DNA of 49,927 nucleotides. It comes from Gammaproteobacteria bacterium (lineage in GTDB: Bacteria > Pseudomonadota > Gammaproteobacteria > Arenicellales > UBA868). This document shows, in pieces, positions 1 to 8,817 of the stretch. Both the position numbers and the translations under genes were made by a program. Within the stretch, counting starts at the first letter, position 1. Each line of letters begins with the position of its first letter. The stretch spans positions 1 through 49,927 of the forward strand of contig JAKUQS010000020.1 in the NCBI GenBank assembly GCA_022451485.1, in the 5' to 3' direction. The notes under the pieces are model-generated. The model ran no database searches and was not told the DNA's origin. It worked only from the letters and a program-made list of their open reading frames with translations.

Positions 1-84
1 ATTAACAATGTATCCAATGCGCCAGTCGTAGTATGGCGAGGCGGTGGCATGAGGGTTTTAGAAAACCTTCAATCGACTGGTTAA
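1..84 (+). CDS. possible C-terminal end of a gene cut by the window edge
   Basis: Frame 1 is open from the first base to a TAA at 82-84 and encodes 27 residues, including the stretch APVVVWRGGGMRVLENL. The text is protein-like but too short to assign to a family. A competing frame (codons starting at 3, 6 and so on) is open from base 6 to a TGA at 156-158, so this call is tentative. The next gene starts 70 bases later on the same strand. Confidence 0.3.
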   Translation: MNNVSNAPVVVWRGGGMRVLENLQSTG

Positions 85-154
85 TCCAGTTTCAGCGGTT
101 AGAAAACTTTGTGCGTCGTGTAATGGACAGGCGATCTACAAGGGAGTTAACGCT

Positions 155-571
155 ATGAAAGTCGAAGGGGGTTGTTTTTGTCAATCGGTCCGCTACGAGG
201 CTGTCGTCGATCCAGAGACTGTGGCCATTTGCCACTGTACTGATTGTCAGACCCATTCGGGTGCTGCTTACGGTGTGGTGGTTGGAATTCTTGAAGAAGA
301 GTTTCATCTGTTGAGTGGGGAACTAAAAATTTATAAAAAAGTAGCGGATAGCGGGACGGTGAGAGCGTTGGCGTTTTGCCCCGACTGCGGGACCCGACTT
401 TATGCCAAGACCGTTGGCGAAGGTTCAACGTTCTTTGGTCTGCGGGTGGGAACGGTGCGTCAGAGAGATCAGCTGGCACCTAAACGACAGATCTGGTGTC
501 AGTCTGCCCAGGGTTGGGTACACAATTTGCAAGGCATACCGCAACATGAGAAGCAACCGTTACTTGGATGA
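155..571 (+). CDS. GFA/CENP-V domain zinc protein
   Basis: A 138-residue protein of the glutathione-dependent formaldehyde-activating (GFA, CENP-V/Mss4-fold) family. The zinc-binding cysteines are visible: GGCFC near residues 6-10, CHCTDCQ near 26-32, and CPDCGTRLYA near 75-84. The length is normal for a single-domain member. An AGGGAG ribosome site lies 8 bases before the ATG. Family members are cytoplasmic and include S-hydroxymethylglutathione synthase (Gfa), but most are uncharacterised, so the substrate cannot be read here. The gene heads a short plus-strand group with an ABM-like protein and a DMSP-lyase-like cupin. Confidence 0.85.
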   Translation: MKVEGGCFCQSVRYEAVVDPETVAICHCTDCQTHSGAAYGVVVGILEEEFHLLSGELKIYKKVADSGTVRALAFCPDCGTRLYAKTVGEGSTFFGLRVGTVRQRDQLAPKRQIWCQSAQGWVHNLQGIPQHEKQPLLG

Positions 572-702
572 TGCGATCCTGTGTGACAGTGACTGCCCGT
601 GGCGTGATGATTTATCGGCAAAAACCAGGTGTCGAAGCGATGGAGGCCGCTGCTTCTGTCATGACCCCTGGGTTGGTGTCAGTCACTGTGCACGTAAACT
701 GA
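568..702 (+). CDS. possible small ORF overlapping the GFA stop
   Basis: An ATG at 568 overlaps the TGA of the GFA gene (ATGA arrangement) and opens 44 codons to a TGA at 700-702. The sequence begins MMRSCVTVTARGVMIY. The overlap is typical of translational coupling, but no family is recognised and no strong ribosome site is present. It may be chance. Confidence 0.15.
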   Translation: MMRSCVTVTARGVMIYRQKPGVEAMEAAASVMTPGLVSVTVHVN

Positions 703-762
703 CAGCCGGGTGGGGGTTATACTCGTCGAGCAGCTTCCAGAGTGAAAAAATGGAGAAAAACG

Positions 763-1056
763 ATGGCTAAGTACAGCAACGTGGTGCGTTTTAGGGTGAA
801 GCAGGACTGTGGCGCCGAATTGGAGACAGCCTTTCGCGATTGTCCATTGTTCGATGGAATGCTCGGTCAATCATTGATTAAAACCGACCAGCGACAATAT
901 TGCGCTATTGGCTTTTGGGACTCAGAAGACGCGTTGGTCTCGGCAAGGCCAGCGATGATTGCCTTTTTAGATAGCATTCGTGATCTGCTGGAAGAGATCT
1001 CTCCCGAGTTGGGGGTAACCGATGCATTGTCCGGTCCAGTGATTGTTGAGAATTAG
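763..1056 (+). CDS. small ABM-like (dimeric alpha/beta barrel) protein
   Basis: A 97-residue protein beginning MAKYSNVVRF. I chose the ATG at 763 because GGAG sits 7 bases upstream; a GTG at 742 in the same frame has no such site. The pattern of a strand with VVRF, a helix with an acidic face, then GMLGQSLIKT and YCAIGFWDSEDA is that of antibiotic-biosynthesis-monooxygenase-like ferredoxin-fold dimers. No catalytic residues are clear. Such proteins act as small oxygenases, isomerases or ligand binders; the role here is unknown. It lies between the GFA protein and the DMSP-lyase-like cupin. Confidence 0.7.
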   Translation: MAKYSNVVRFRVKQDCGAELETAFRDCPLFDGMLGQSLIKTDQRQYCAIGFWDSEDALVSARPAMIAFLDSIRDLLEEISPELGVTDALSGPVIVEN

Positions 1057-1151
1057 TCAACACAATACTGCCTCTGGCAGCGGGTGATGGCGTGGCGGCA
1101 GGTAAGCGAATTCCGCTTGGTCGGGTCGGTACTTCGACTTAAGATTCAGTA

Positions 1152-1946
1152 ATGACAGGCATTGCGGCGACATTTGCGCGCGAATTGTCGGTTGCCCTTA
1201 AGAGCGCTGATGCGCCTACTAACCCGGTGACTGACGATGTCAGTGCTTGGCTAGAACGATTTCGGACTGCTTTGGATGGTGTAGGCGACGCACAGGATGA
1301 TTCTGGCGCCCCGGTGAAGTTGCCCGCCGGTCCAGCTGAGTGGTTGCGGATAGCGCGCGATGAACTCGATGGATTGCCTGCATTGGTCAGTGCAATCCAC
1401 GCCGCTGCAAGTGGGGGACGTTGGTACCAGGTTTATGCTGTGGATGAAGATTCAACCGAAGTGTCAGATAACCCGATGAGGGATCTTGCGTCGGGAATGT
1501 ATGCGGCTCAGATGATCGGCCCGCGGGGGTTGATTAAATCAACCGAGTTGTTAGCGGGGCTTTTCCTGCTTCGGCCACGGTTGCACTACCCGCTTCACCA
1601 GCATCAGGCGACCGAAATTTATTTCGGCGCATCGGGAACAATGCACGTTCAACAGGGCCTTGGCCGGGTAGAACGTGCGCTTGGCCCGGGGCAGGTCTCA
1701 CTGACGCCTTCCAATCGACTGCATGCGTTAACGATAGGGAGTTCGCCGGTGCTCCTGCTTTACACTTGGATGGGTGAATTGGGTGGACGCAACTGGTGGT
1801 GGCACCAATCTGATGAAGGCGTCTGGCAGCGTGATGCGTGGGAGAGACGACCGAATGCGGCGTGGGCTAAGACAGTGACCGAAGTTTTGCCACCGGAGCA
1901 CACAAAGATAGAAGAAGGTATCGACGTTGGCCGAGGCCTTCAGTAG
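1152..1946 (+). CDS. DMSP-lyase-like cupin protein
   Basis: A 264-residue protein with an N-terminal helical part and a C-terminal cupin barrel. The metal-site pattern of cupin DMSP lyases (DddL/DddQ/DddW type) is present: Y146, H149, H151, E155 and Y157 in HYPLHQHQATEIY, followed by H191 in NRLHALTI and the family-like LLLYTWMGEL near 201-210. Such enzymes cleave dimethylsulfoniopropionate to dimethyl sulfide and acrylate, with a tyrosine as base and a metal held by His and Glu. The fold and ligands are visible; the substrate is inferred, and some family relatives are not DMSP lyases. No acrylate-handling gene is adjacent. The start lacks a strong ribosome site. Confidence 0.7.
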   Translation: MTGIAATFARELSVALKSADAPTNPVTDDVSAWLERFRTALDGVGDAQDDSGAPVKLPAGPAEWLRIARDELDGLPALVSAIHAAASGGRWYQVYAVDEDSTEVSDNPMRDLASGMYAAQMIGPRGLIKSTELLAGLFLLRPRLHYPLHQHQATEIYFGASGTMHVQQGLGRVERALGPGQVSLTPSNRLHALTIGSSPVLLLYTWMGELGGRNWWWHQSDEGVWQRDAWERRPNAAWAKTVTEVLPPEHTKIEEGIDVGRGLQ

Positions 1947-2171
1947 GCGTGATATTTCGTCGACAGTCACGAAGGTCACGTGCTGGATCGAGTGCGGCTG
2001 AATTATCGAAAGACTGGGTTGACTGGAAGCTTTCAGTCACTCATCTACAGCTGATTACTGTAGCAGGTAATCTGTACGATGCGATGCGCACACTTTTGCG
2101 CGTTCGGTAACGAAGGCCCGGCCTGATTCATTCTAACGACCCGACCGACACTTTTAGAGAGTACCTGACTC

Positions 2172-3821
2172 ATGCCATGTGCCATCACGATATTTTCTGC
2201 CCAAAAAATCCTCACGATGAATGCCTACCAGCCCGTAGCAACCCATGTTGCGGTCTGTGAAGGACGCATACTTGGAGTGGGGTCACTGGATGATTTGAAG
2301 GGTTGGGGAGACTATACGCTGGACACACGGTTTGCCGATAAAACGCTGTTACCTGGTTTTGTTGAGGCCCATTGCCACGCCATGAATGGTTCGGTTTGGG
2401 AAAACACCTACGTTGGTTACTTCGATCGCACGGATCCGGATGGCCGTGTGTGGCCAGGCATTAAGACGCTCGATGGCGTGCTTGAACGTCTGCAGGAAAT
2501 CGAAAGAACGTTGATTGATTCCGAGGAGACCTTGGTGGCATGGGGCTTCGACCCCATTTATTTCGATGATGGAATTCGCATGACGGCGGCCCACTTGGAC
2601 ACCGTCTCTCGCGACCGACGCATTCTTGTGCAGCATTCCAATGGCCATCTGTTGAATGTCAGCCGAAAGGTGTTGGAACTGGCAAGCATCGACGAGAATA
2701 CCGATGTCGAAGGCGTCATGAAAGATGCGGCGGGCCATCCCACCGGTGAACTGGGCGAAATGGCAGCGCAATACATGGCCTACCGGGTAACCGATGTCCG
2801 ACGTTTCGACGGTATTAATGCCAACGATTTATGGGCGTTTGCCCGAACAGCGACCAACGTTGGGGTAACCACCGCGACTGACCTGCATGCGCGCGTTCAG
2901 GATAACAATGTTAACGACTATTTGGCGGTGACCCAAAATGCCGATTATCCGCTTCGCCTGGTACCGGCTGCTGCCGGTTTGACGCTGTCGATAGAAGAAG
3001 GGCCTGGGCATGTCGCAGGCCTCAAACGTCACAATAACGACAAACTGTTTTTTGGCCTGTGTAAGATCATGACCGATGGTTCGATACAGGGCTTTACCGG
3101 ACGCTTGAAATGGCCTGGGTATTTCAATGGCAAGCCCAACGGGATCTGGAATCTTCCCCCGCAGACGTTAACCGATATGGTGGAGGCTTATCACGCGGCT
3201 GGGCTACAGATGCATATGCACACCAATGGCGACGAGGCCTCAGAGTTGATGATTAACGCGATAGAAAAAGCCTTAGTCAAAGCGCCCCGGGCAGATCATC
3301 GTCACACGTTGACCCACTGTCAGATGGCGGATGAGTCTCAGTTTCGGCGGATGGCGCAGTTGGGTATCTGCTCCAATTTGTTTACCAATCATATTTATTA
3401 CTGGGGGGATCAACATCTCGCGTTGACCATGGGTCCTGATCGTGCGATGCGAATGGATGCTTGTGGGACGGCAAAGCGTCTTGGTGTGCCGTTTACTATC
3501 CACTCAGATGCTCCGGTGACACCGTTGAGCCCGTTGTTTACCGCATGGTGTGCCGTCAATCGGCAGACTGCGAGCGGGCGTGTGCTGGGTGCCAATGAGT
3601 GTATTGATGTCAACGATGCCCTCAGGGCGGTGACGCTTGGTGCCGCCTTCACGCTCCACCTGGATCATCTCGTTGGTAGCATTGAGCCCGGAAAATATGC
3701 TGACTTTGCAGTGCTGGACGAAGACCCGACTGGCGTGCCCGTCGAGATGCTGAAAGATGTGCCGGTCTGGGGCACGGTGATGGGCGGCACGGTTTATCCG
3801 GGGACACACCATAAATTCTGA
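2172..3821 (+). CDS. amidohydrolase family 3 (YtcJ-like) metal-dependent hydrolase
   Basis: A 549-residue cytoplasmic amidohydrolase of the YtcJ / N-substituted-formamide-deformylase group. The N-terminal beta segment leads into the barrel at [13 protein letters not shown], with metal ligands H67 and H69. Later ligands appear in [11 protein letters not shown] and LTHCQMAD, and the catalytic aspartate in [16 protein letters not shown]-terminal [18 protein letters not shown] motif closes the composite beta domain. Length is normal. Substrates in the family are amides or formamides of amines and cannot be predicted closely. A G3E GTPase gene begins 4-7 bases after the stop, suggesting co-translation and help with metal loading. 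Confidence 0.85.
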   Translation: MPCAITIFSAQKILTMNAYQPVATHVAVCEGRILGVGSLDDLKGWGDYTLDTRFADKTLLPGFVEAHCHAMNGSVWENTYVGYFDRTDPDGRVWPGIKTLDGVLERLQEIERTLIDSEETLVAWGFDPIYFDDGIRMTAAHLDTVSRDRRILVQHSNGHLLNVSRKVLELASIDENTDVEGVMKDAAGHPTGELGEMAAQYMAYRVTDVRRFDGINANDLWAFARTATNVGVTTATDLHARVQDNNVNDYLAVTQNADYPLRLVPAAAGLTLSIEEGPGHVAGLKRHNNDKLFFGLCKIMTDGSIQGFTGRLKWPGYFNGKPNGIWNLPPQTLTDMVEAYHAAGLQMHMHTNGDEASELMINAIEKALVKAPRADHRHTLTHCQMADESQFRRMAQLGICSNLFTNHIYYWGDQHLALTMGPDRAMRMDACGTAKRLGVPFTIHSDAPVTPLSPLFTAWCAVNRQTASGRVLGANECIDVNDALRAVTLGAAFTLHLDHLVGSIEPGKYADFAVLDEDPTGVPVEMLKDVPVWGTVMGGTVYPGTHHKF

Positions 3822-3828
3822 TCCAGTG

Positions 3829-4797
3829 ATGTTCACGCGGCCAAAGACGTTGTTGCCTTTCACGGTGCTCGGGGGGTTTCTGGGAGCTGGGAAGACGACG
3901 CTTTTGAATCGTCTATTGACAGAAACACAAGATACCCGTTTCGCCGTTCTGGTGAACGATTTTGGTGAGTTGAATATCGATGAAGGCCTGGTGACTCGGC
4001 ATGACGGAAAAACTATTTCACTGTCTAATGGTTGCATGTGTTGCAGTATGGCGGATGGTTTTCTGAGCACGCTCTCGATGGTGATGGATCGTGCTAATGA
4101 GTTTGATCATGTGGTAGTGGAGGCTAGCGGCGTGGCCAACCCCGGACGGATTATGGATATTGCAAAACTCGATCCGGGCTTGGTGCCGAATGGATCGATT
4201 GTGCTGGTCGATTGCCCTCAGTTTTTATCGCAGCTTAAAGATCCATTGATCAATGACGCAGTGATTACTCAATTAATGGAAGCGGACATCATCGTAATGA
4301 ATAAGCTTGCACTGACCGATGCCGCGACCATCACCGGTGTCCGTCGCAGGATCGGCCAGTTAAACCCAGATTGCCCGACGGTGGATAATGTCGGTCAGAA
4401 TCTTCAGCCGACTTTGCTACTCGGCGGGGACAATTGGCTTAATACAAATACGACTGTGCCGACCTATCGACCTGCTTCGTCAGTGCCGGGACAAAGCCAT
4501 GACCACGGGGATGGACACTTTTCTAGTGTGGTGCTTCGGCAGAGGGAGCCCATCAATCGAGAGGTTTTCAATCGATGGGTGGACGCGTTGCCTTCATCAA
4601 TTATTCGGGGCAAAGGATTTCTCGCTTTTGCAGAATCGCCCGGGGAAGTATGGTTATGGCAAAAGGTGGGGCGCTCAACCGTCTTAGAGGGGTACCCTGC
4701 TGTTGAGGAGGCTGAATTGGCGCTGGTTCTCATTGGTACCAGCGCGATGCCAGGGCATAACGACTCGAGCCTGACGGGGTTGTTCGTCAAGACCTGA
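3829..4797 (+). CDS. CobW/G3E family GTPase (putative metallochaperone)
   Basis: A 322-residue G3E GTPase. Visible are the P-loop [10 protein letters not shown] (15-24), the metal-binding CMCC at 69-72 within [13 protein letters not shown], a guanine-specificity motif NKLA at 158-161, a short histidine-rich linker SHDHGDGH (223-230), and a C-terminal CobW_C domain beginning around [14 protein letters not shown]. These proteins deliver zinc, cobalt or iron to client enzymes. Start choice is between GTG 3826 and ATG 3829, which are consecutive codons. The gene follows the amidohydrolase with almost no gap, so that enzyme is the likely client (inference). It converges on the dppF-like gene with a 33-base gap. 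Confidence 0.87.
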   Translation: MFTRPKTLLPFTVLGGFLGAGKTTLLNRLLTETQDTRFAVLVNDFGELNIDEGLVTRHDGKTISLSNGCMCCSMADGFLSTLSMVMDRANEFDHVVVEASGVANPGRIMDIAKLDPGLVPNGSIVLVDCPQFLSQLKDPLINDAVITQLMEADIIVMNKLALTDAATITGVRRRIGQLNPDCPTVDNVGQNLQPTLLLGGDNWLNTNTTVPTYRPASSVPGQSHDHGDGHFSSVVLRQREPINREVFNRWVDALPSSIIRGKGFLAFAESPGEVWLWQKVGRSTVLEGYPAVEEAELALVLIGTSAMPGHNDSSLTGLFVKT

Positions 4798-4830
4798 TCA
4801 GCGTCCCGCGGTTGAAGTACTCTCGGCAAC

Positions 4831-5832
4831 TCAGGCGGTGGGCTTGACGAGGTGACAGGCAACGCGATGATGCCGGTCAATGTCGATGAGGGGTGGCGGA
4901 TCTACCCGGCATCGGCTTTCCACCAGTGGGCAACGAGAGGCAAACCGGCAACCAGGTGGCAAATGGATTGGATTGGGCGGGTCTCCGGAAATCATGATGC
5001 GTCGCTCCCGGTTTCTCCGGTTAATGTCTGCCGAGGGAACAGCCGACAGCAGTGCCTGTGTGTAGGGGTGTTTGGGCGTGTTAAACAGAGATTCCCGATC
5101 GGCTTCTTCTACGATTTTTCCCATGTACATCACCGCGATCGTGTCACACATGTGCTGAATAACGCCAAGGTCGTGCGAAATAAATACATACGTCAATCCC
5201 AGTTCGTCTTGAAGCCGCCGCAACAGATTCAGGATTTGCGCCTGGACGCCGACATCTAGGGCGGATACCGGTTCGTCGCAGATGACCAGGCTGGGATTAG
5301 AGGCAATGGCCCGGGCGATACCGATTCTCTGTCGCTGGCCGCCGGAAAATTGATGCGGAAATAACCGTTGCTGGTCGTGGCGCAGGCCCACCTGATCAAA
5401 CAATTCCCGGACGCGGTCATCGCGGCGGTTGACGGATCCAATCGATAATCGATCAAGCGGCTCTCGAACGATTTTTTCAGCTCTCAGCCTGGGGTTCAAT
5501 GACGAGTAGGGATCCTGGAAGATGAACTGCATGTGATGGCGTTCGTTGCGCAGTGTTTCACCTCTGAGGCTAAGCAGGTCGACCCCATTCAAGTGGATCT
5601 GTCCGCGAGTTACGGGCAGCAGACGGGCAACAGCCAACGCCAGCGTTGTCTTGCCTGAGCCGGATTCACCAACGATACCCATGGTCTGACCTTTGCGGAC
5701 TGACAGAGTGACTCCATCGACTGCTCGAAGAAGCGGTGGTTTAACGAACAGACTTGATCGTTTGAGGGTGAAACATACCTCAAGATCCTGCACTGTCAGG
5801 AGTGCGGTGGATGTAACTGGGGTATCAGGCAT
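4831..5832 (-). CDS. dppF: peptide/nickel-type ABC transporter ATPase (DppF-like)
   Basis: The second ATPase of a DppABCDF-type importer, about 333 residues from the ATG at 5832; a TTG start at 5856 would add eight. Walker A GESGSGKTT, signature FSGGQRQRIGIARA, Walker B LVICDEPVSALDV and the H-loop FISHDLGV are intact. The C-terminal oligopeptide-transporter extension has the cysteine pattern GCRFASRCPLVESRC, typical of OppDF/DppDF. The ATG overlaps the stop of the upstream dppD-like gene by 8 bases, showing coupling. It is the last gene of the operon. It powers uptake at the inner membrane; the true cargo may be peptide, a metal complex or another small solute. Confidence 0.92.
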   Translation of the reverse strand: MPDTPVTSTALLTVQDLEVCFTLKRSSLFVKPPLLRAVDGVTLSVRKGQTMGIVGESGSGKTTLALAVARLLPVTRGQIHLNGVDLLSLRGETLRNERHHMQFIFQDPYSSLNPRLRAEKIVREPLDRLSIGSVNRRDDRVRELFDQVGLRHDQQRLFPHQFSGGQRQRIGIARAIASNPSLVICDEPVSALDVGVQAQILNLLRRLQDELGLTYVFISHDLGVIQHMCDTIAVMYMGKIVEEADRESLFNTPKHPYTQALLSAVPSADINRRNRERRIMISGDPPNPIHLPPGCRFASRCPLVESRCRVDPPPLIDIDRHHRVACHLVKPTA

Positions 5833-6829
5833 CGGCTGAGATTTTTGCCTCTTCAAGATTCCAGCAGGCTGCTCCCTGAGTCGACGTTACCTGGGTGACC
5901 TGCGGTTTTTCCTGCCAGCAGCGGGTTTCAACCCGATCACAGCGGGGTGCGAATAGACAGCCCACGAATCCAAATTCTGACAACGGTGGGACCATGCCCG
6001 GAATCTCCTGCAGGGAGGGGCGCTCAGCGGAGACGGTTTCTAATAGGTGCGGTACGCAGGCGATGAGTCCACGAGTATAGGGATGACGCGGCCGCGCGAG
6101 AATGTCGTCTACATAGCCTTCCTCTATTTTACGTCCGGCGTACATGACGACCACACGTTCAGCCATTTCGGCTACGGAACCCATGTCGTGTGTAATCAAA
6201 ATGATAGCCGCGTCTGTTTCTTTTCCAACCGCCCGCATTAAATCAAATATCTGTGCCTGGACTGTGACATCCAGAGCCGTGGTGGGCTCGTCAGCAATCA
6301 AGACTTTCGGACGGCAGGCAAGCGCCATAGCGATCATGACGCGTTGGCGCATTCCACCGGACAGCTGGTGGGGATAGTCGTTAATTCGCCGTGTAGGTAG
6401 AGGAATCTGCACCGCATCGAGCATCTCAATAGATAGTGCTTTGGCCTGTCGACGGTTCAGCCCCTGGTGTCGTCGCAGGGTTTCACTGATTTGTTCACCC
6501 ACGGTAAAAACCGGATTGAGCGAAGTCATGGGTTCCTGAAACACCATAGAGATGTCGTTGCCCCGAACTGCACGCAGTCGGGTATCGCTTGCTTGCAGTA
6601 GGTTTTCGCCTGCCAGACTGATCGAGCCACCAGCGACTCGTCCGGGGGGTGATGGGATCAGTCCCATGATGGCCAGTGCGGTCATGCTTTTGCCACAGCC
6701 GGATTCGCCGACCAGGCTCAGTGTTTCACCCGGTGCTAAATCAAACGAGAGGTCATCGATAACCGGGGCTATGCCATCACGTGTAGTGAATTCGACCGTG
6801 AGATTTTTAACCGATAGGAGTGCCGTCAT
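5825..6829 (-). CDS. dppD: peptide/nickel-type ABC transporter ATPase (DppD-like)
   Basis: A 334-residue ATPase, partner of the downstream DppF-like protein. Walker A GESGCGKSM, Q-loop in MVFQEPMTSLNP, signature LSGGMRQRVMIAMA, Walker B VLIADEPTTALDVT and H-loop LITHDMGSV are all present. The C-terminal motif GCLFAPRCDRVETRC matches the oligopeptide-transporter extension that can carry an iron-sulfur cluster in this family. Its start lies 7 bases after the dppC-like stop and its end overlaps the next gene, so the four transporter components are translated together. Confidence 0.92.
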   Translation of the reverse strand: MTALLSVKNLTVEFTTRDGIAPVIDDLSFDLAPGETLSLVGESGCGKSMTALAIMGLIPSPPGRVAGGSISLAGENLLQASDTRLRAVRGNDISMVFQEPMTSLNPVFTVGEQISETLRRHQGLNRRQAKALSIEMLDAVQIPLPTRRINDYPHQLSGGMRQRVMIAMALACRPKVLIADEPTTALDVTVQAQIFDLMRAVGKETDAAIILITHDMGSVAEMAERVVVMYAGRKIEEGYVDDILARPRHPYTRGLIACVPHLLETVSAERPSLQEIPGMVPPLSEFGFVGCLFAPRCDRVETRCWQEKPQVTQVTSTQGAACWNLEEAKISADA

Positions 6830-6836
6830 GTTGAAC

Positions 6837-7730
6837 TCAGCGCTTTCTGAGTTTGGGGTTTAATGCGTCGTTCAGTCCATCACCGATCAGGGAGATTGAC
6901 AGTACAGTCAAGAATATCGCCAACCCCGGATACATGATCGTGAAGCCGTGCAGGAGGATGTAAGGCCGGTTGTTGCCCATGATTGCACCCCAACTCATTA
7001 CGTTGGCGTCACTGAGTCCGAGGAAACTCAGGCCTGCCTCAAAGAGAATCGCAAAGCCGATCAGCAGTGCGGCCTGTACTACGATGGGCGGAAGCGAATT
7101 TGGGAGAATGACTCTAAAAATGAGGTTCGCGTTGCTGGCACCGCTAGATCGAGCGGCAGTGACGTACTCAAGTTCTCGAATCTTCAGGAACTCCGCCCGC
7201 GTAATACGGGCGACACCGGTCCAACTGACGATGCCGATGGCAAAGGTGATCATGGCGAGTGAGGCACCAAACAAAGCCACCAGGACCATCGAGAACAACA
7301 GCGTCGGCAGGACCTGAAAAAATTCGGTGATTCGCATCAGAATTTCTTCCACCCAGCCACGGTAGAAACCCGACAATGCTCCGAAAGTAATCCCTATAAA
7401 AACACTCAACAGTGCGGCCGCACAGCCTACGGCGAGCGTTGCGCGGCCTCCGTGAATAATCTGTGCCAGAAGATCACGGCCCAAATAATCGGTGCCCAGC
7501 AGAAAGCCCTTGGCCCCGGGGGGACTAAACGGAGACCAGACCATTTCAAACGGGTCTGTTGGATAGAGCCAGGGCCCAGCCAGTGAAACCATGATGATGA
7601 TCAGGAGCATCGCGAGTCCGCTGAGCGCTGCCCGGTTTAAGGCAAACATACGAGCAGTTTCTATGACGGGGTGCTCTACGCGCGCGGCGGTAGGCTCAAG
7701 TGATGGCTCCCGGATTGAATAATCTGTCAC
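6837..7730 (-). CDS. dppC: ABC transporter permease (DppC-like)
   Basis: Inner-membrane permease of about 297 residues. I place the start at GTG 7730, four bases after the stop of the dppB-like gene; an earlier in-frame ATG at 7811 would overlap that gene by 77 bases. The N-terminal cytoplasmic stretch is followed by a first membrane segment (ALSGLAMLLIIIMVSLAGPW), the DppC-type loop LLGTDYLGRDLLAQIIHGGR, and the EAA-type coupling loop around ARSSGASNANLIFRVILPN. GLSFLGLSD and the C-terminal NPKLRKR are typical. It forms the channel with DppB. Confidence 0.9.
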   Translation of the reverse strand: MTDYSIREPSLEPTAARVEHPVIETARMFALNRAALSGLAMLLIIIMVSLAGPWLYPTDPFEMVWSPFSPPGAKGFLLGTDYLGRDLLAQIIHGGRATLAVGCAAALLSVFIGITFGALSGFYRGWVEEILMRITEFFQVLPTLLFSMVLVALFGASLAMITFAIGIVSWTGVARITRAEFLKIRELEYVTAARSSGASNANLIFRVILPNSLPPIVVQAALLIGFAILFEAGLSFLGLSDANVMSWGAIMGNNRPYILLHGFTIMYPGLAIFLTVLSISLIGDGLNDALNPKLRKR

Positions 7731-7734
7731 GAGT

Positions 7735-8724
7735 TCAGGTCTCGGAGGTTTCAGCGGTCTTGATTCGCGGGTCAATAATGCGATACACCATGTCGGTGAG
7801 TAGGTTGGCAACGACTACAACCAGCGACGAGAAGAACAATATTCCAAGAATTGTTGGTGTGTCTCGGGCAATGATTGCCTGAACCGCGAGCGTTCCCAGT
7901 CCAGGCCAACTGAACACGGTTTCTACCAGCACTGCACCCGACACGATACCGGAGAATACCAGGCCGGCCGTGGTAACGACCGGCAGCAGGGCATTCCTCA
8001 GGGCATGTTTGAAAACTACCTGAAATTCAGAAAGTCCCTTGGCCTGTGCAGTGCGAACGTAGTCTGATCCCAGAACGTCCAGCATGCTGGCGCGCGCCAA
8101 GCGGCTATACAGCGCGATAAAAATTGAGGCCAGCGTCAACATAGGCAACACCAGGTGGTGTAATACATCAACCATGTGCGCGAATCCTGTTCTTTCGACA
8201 GAAACGTCGACCATGTTTCCGATCGGAAATAAAGGAATCATTGATGCGAACAAGATAATCAGCATGATCCCCGTCCAGAATACCGGCGCTGCATAACCTA
8301 CGAGAGAAAGGACAGTGACAAAATGACTAGCAACCCCGTTGGGTTTTCGAGCTGCAATTACACCGAGTACCACGCCGACCAATATAGAGACAACTTGGGC
8401 GCTGATGATTAGCAGTAGTGTTGCCGGAAGTTTTTCAAGAATTAGCGTGGTAACGGGTTGGTTGTAATAGAAAGAGTAGCCCAAATCGAGTTGCGCAACG
8501 CCGTAGAAATATTTGAACAGCTGTTGCCACAATGGAAGGTCGAGTCCGTAATCTTTGCGAATCTGGGCCATCACTTCGGCATCCAGTCCACCTGCGTCCT
8601 GTGCGATCGTGTCTGCAACATCGCCCGGCGCCAGGTGCATCAACAGAAAATTCAGCACCAGGACTGCAAACAGTAATCCCAGGCCTAAGCCGCACCGCCT
8701 TAGAGTAATGACTAAAAACTGCAT
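7735..8724 (-). CDS. dppB: ABC transporter permease (DppB-like)
   Basis: Inner-membrane permease of about 329 residues from ATG 8724 (MQFLVITLRRCG). The in-frame ATG at 8787 would place the start inside the hairpin at 8760-8790 and is less likely. Typical DppB features are the first membrane helix with LLFAVLVLNFLLMHLAPGD, the coupling loop RTAQAKGLSEFQVVFKHALRN, and the C-terminal VETVFSWPGLGTLAVQAI followed by the membrane helix ending in DPRIK. It pairs with the downstream DppC-like permease. Confidence 0.91.
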   Translation of the reverse strand: MQFLVITLRRCGLGLGLLFAVLVLNFLLMHLAPGDVADTIAQDAGGLDAEVMAQIRKDYGLDLPLWQQLFKYFYGVAQLDLGYSFYYNQPVTTLILEKLPATLLLIISAQVVSILVGVVLGVIAARKPNGVASHFVTVLSLVGYAAPVFWTGIMLIILFASMIPLFPIGNMVDVSVERTGFAHMVDVLHHLVLPMLTLASIFIALYSRLARASMLDVLGSDYVRTAQAKGLSEFQVVFKHALRNALLPVVTTAGLVFSGIVSGAVLVETVFSWPGLGTLAVQAIIARDTPTILGILFFSSLVVVVANLLTDMVYRIIDPRIKTAETSET

Positions 8725-8759
8725 AACGCTTTTATGAATGAAGTCCTGAACTTGAAACA

Positions 8760-8790
8760 GAAATGCCTGCTGCCAGGCAGCAGGCATTTC
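8760..8790 (-). promoter_or_regulatory. intercistronic hairpin between binding protein and permease genes
   Basis: A perfect inverted repeat: arms of 14 bases (AAATGCCTGCTGCC and its complement) around a single central base, so the real loop takes a few bases from the arms; a flanking G/C pair extends it. It lies 28 bases after the stop of the binding-protein gene and ahead of the dppB start. In operons of this kind such a stem often protects the abundant upstream mRNA or partly terminates transcription. There is no clear T-run after it on the minus strand. Confidence 0.75.
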
Positions 8791-8817
8791 AAGAGCCGCA
8801 TTAGATCCCGCCGAGGA

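Noticed and set aside
53-69. GGTTTT/AAAACC inverted repeat near the left edge as a terminator
   Set aside because: Two-base loop and no T-run; it also lies inside the possible gene end at 1-84.
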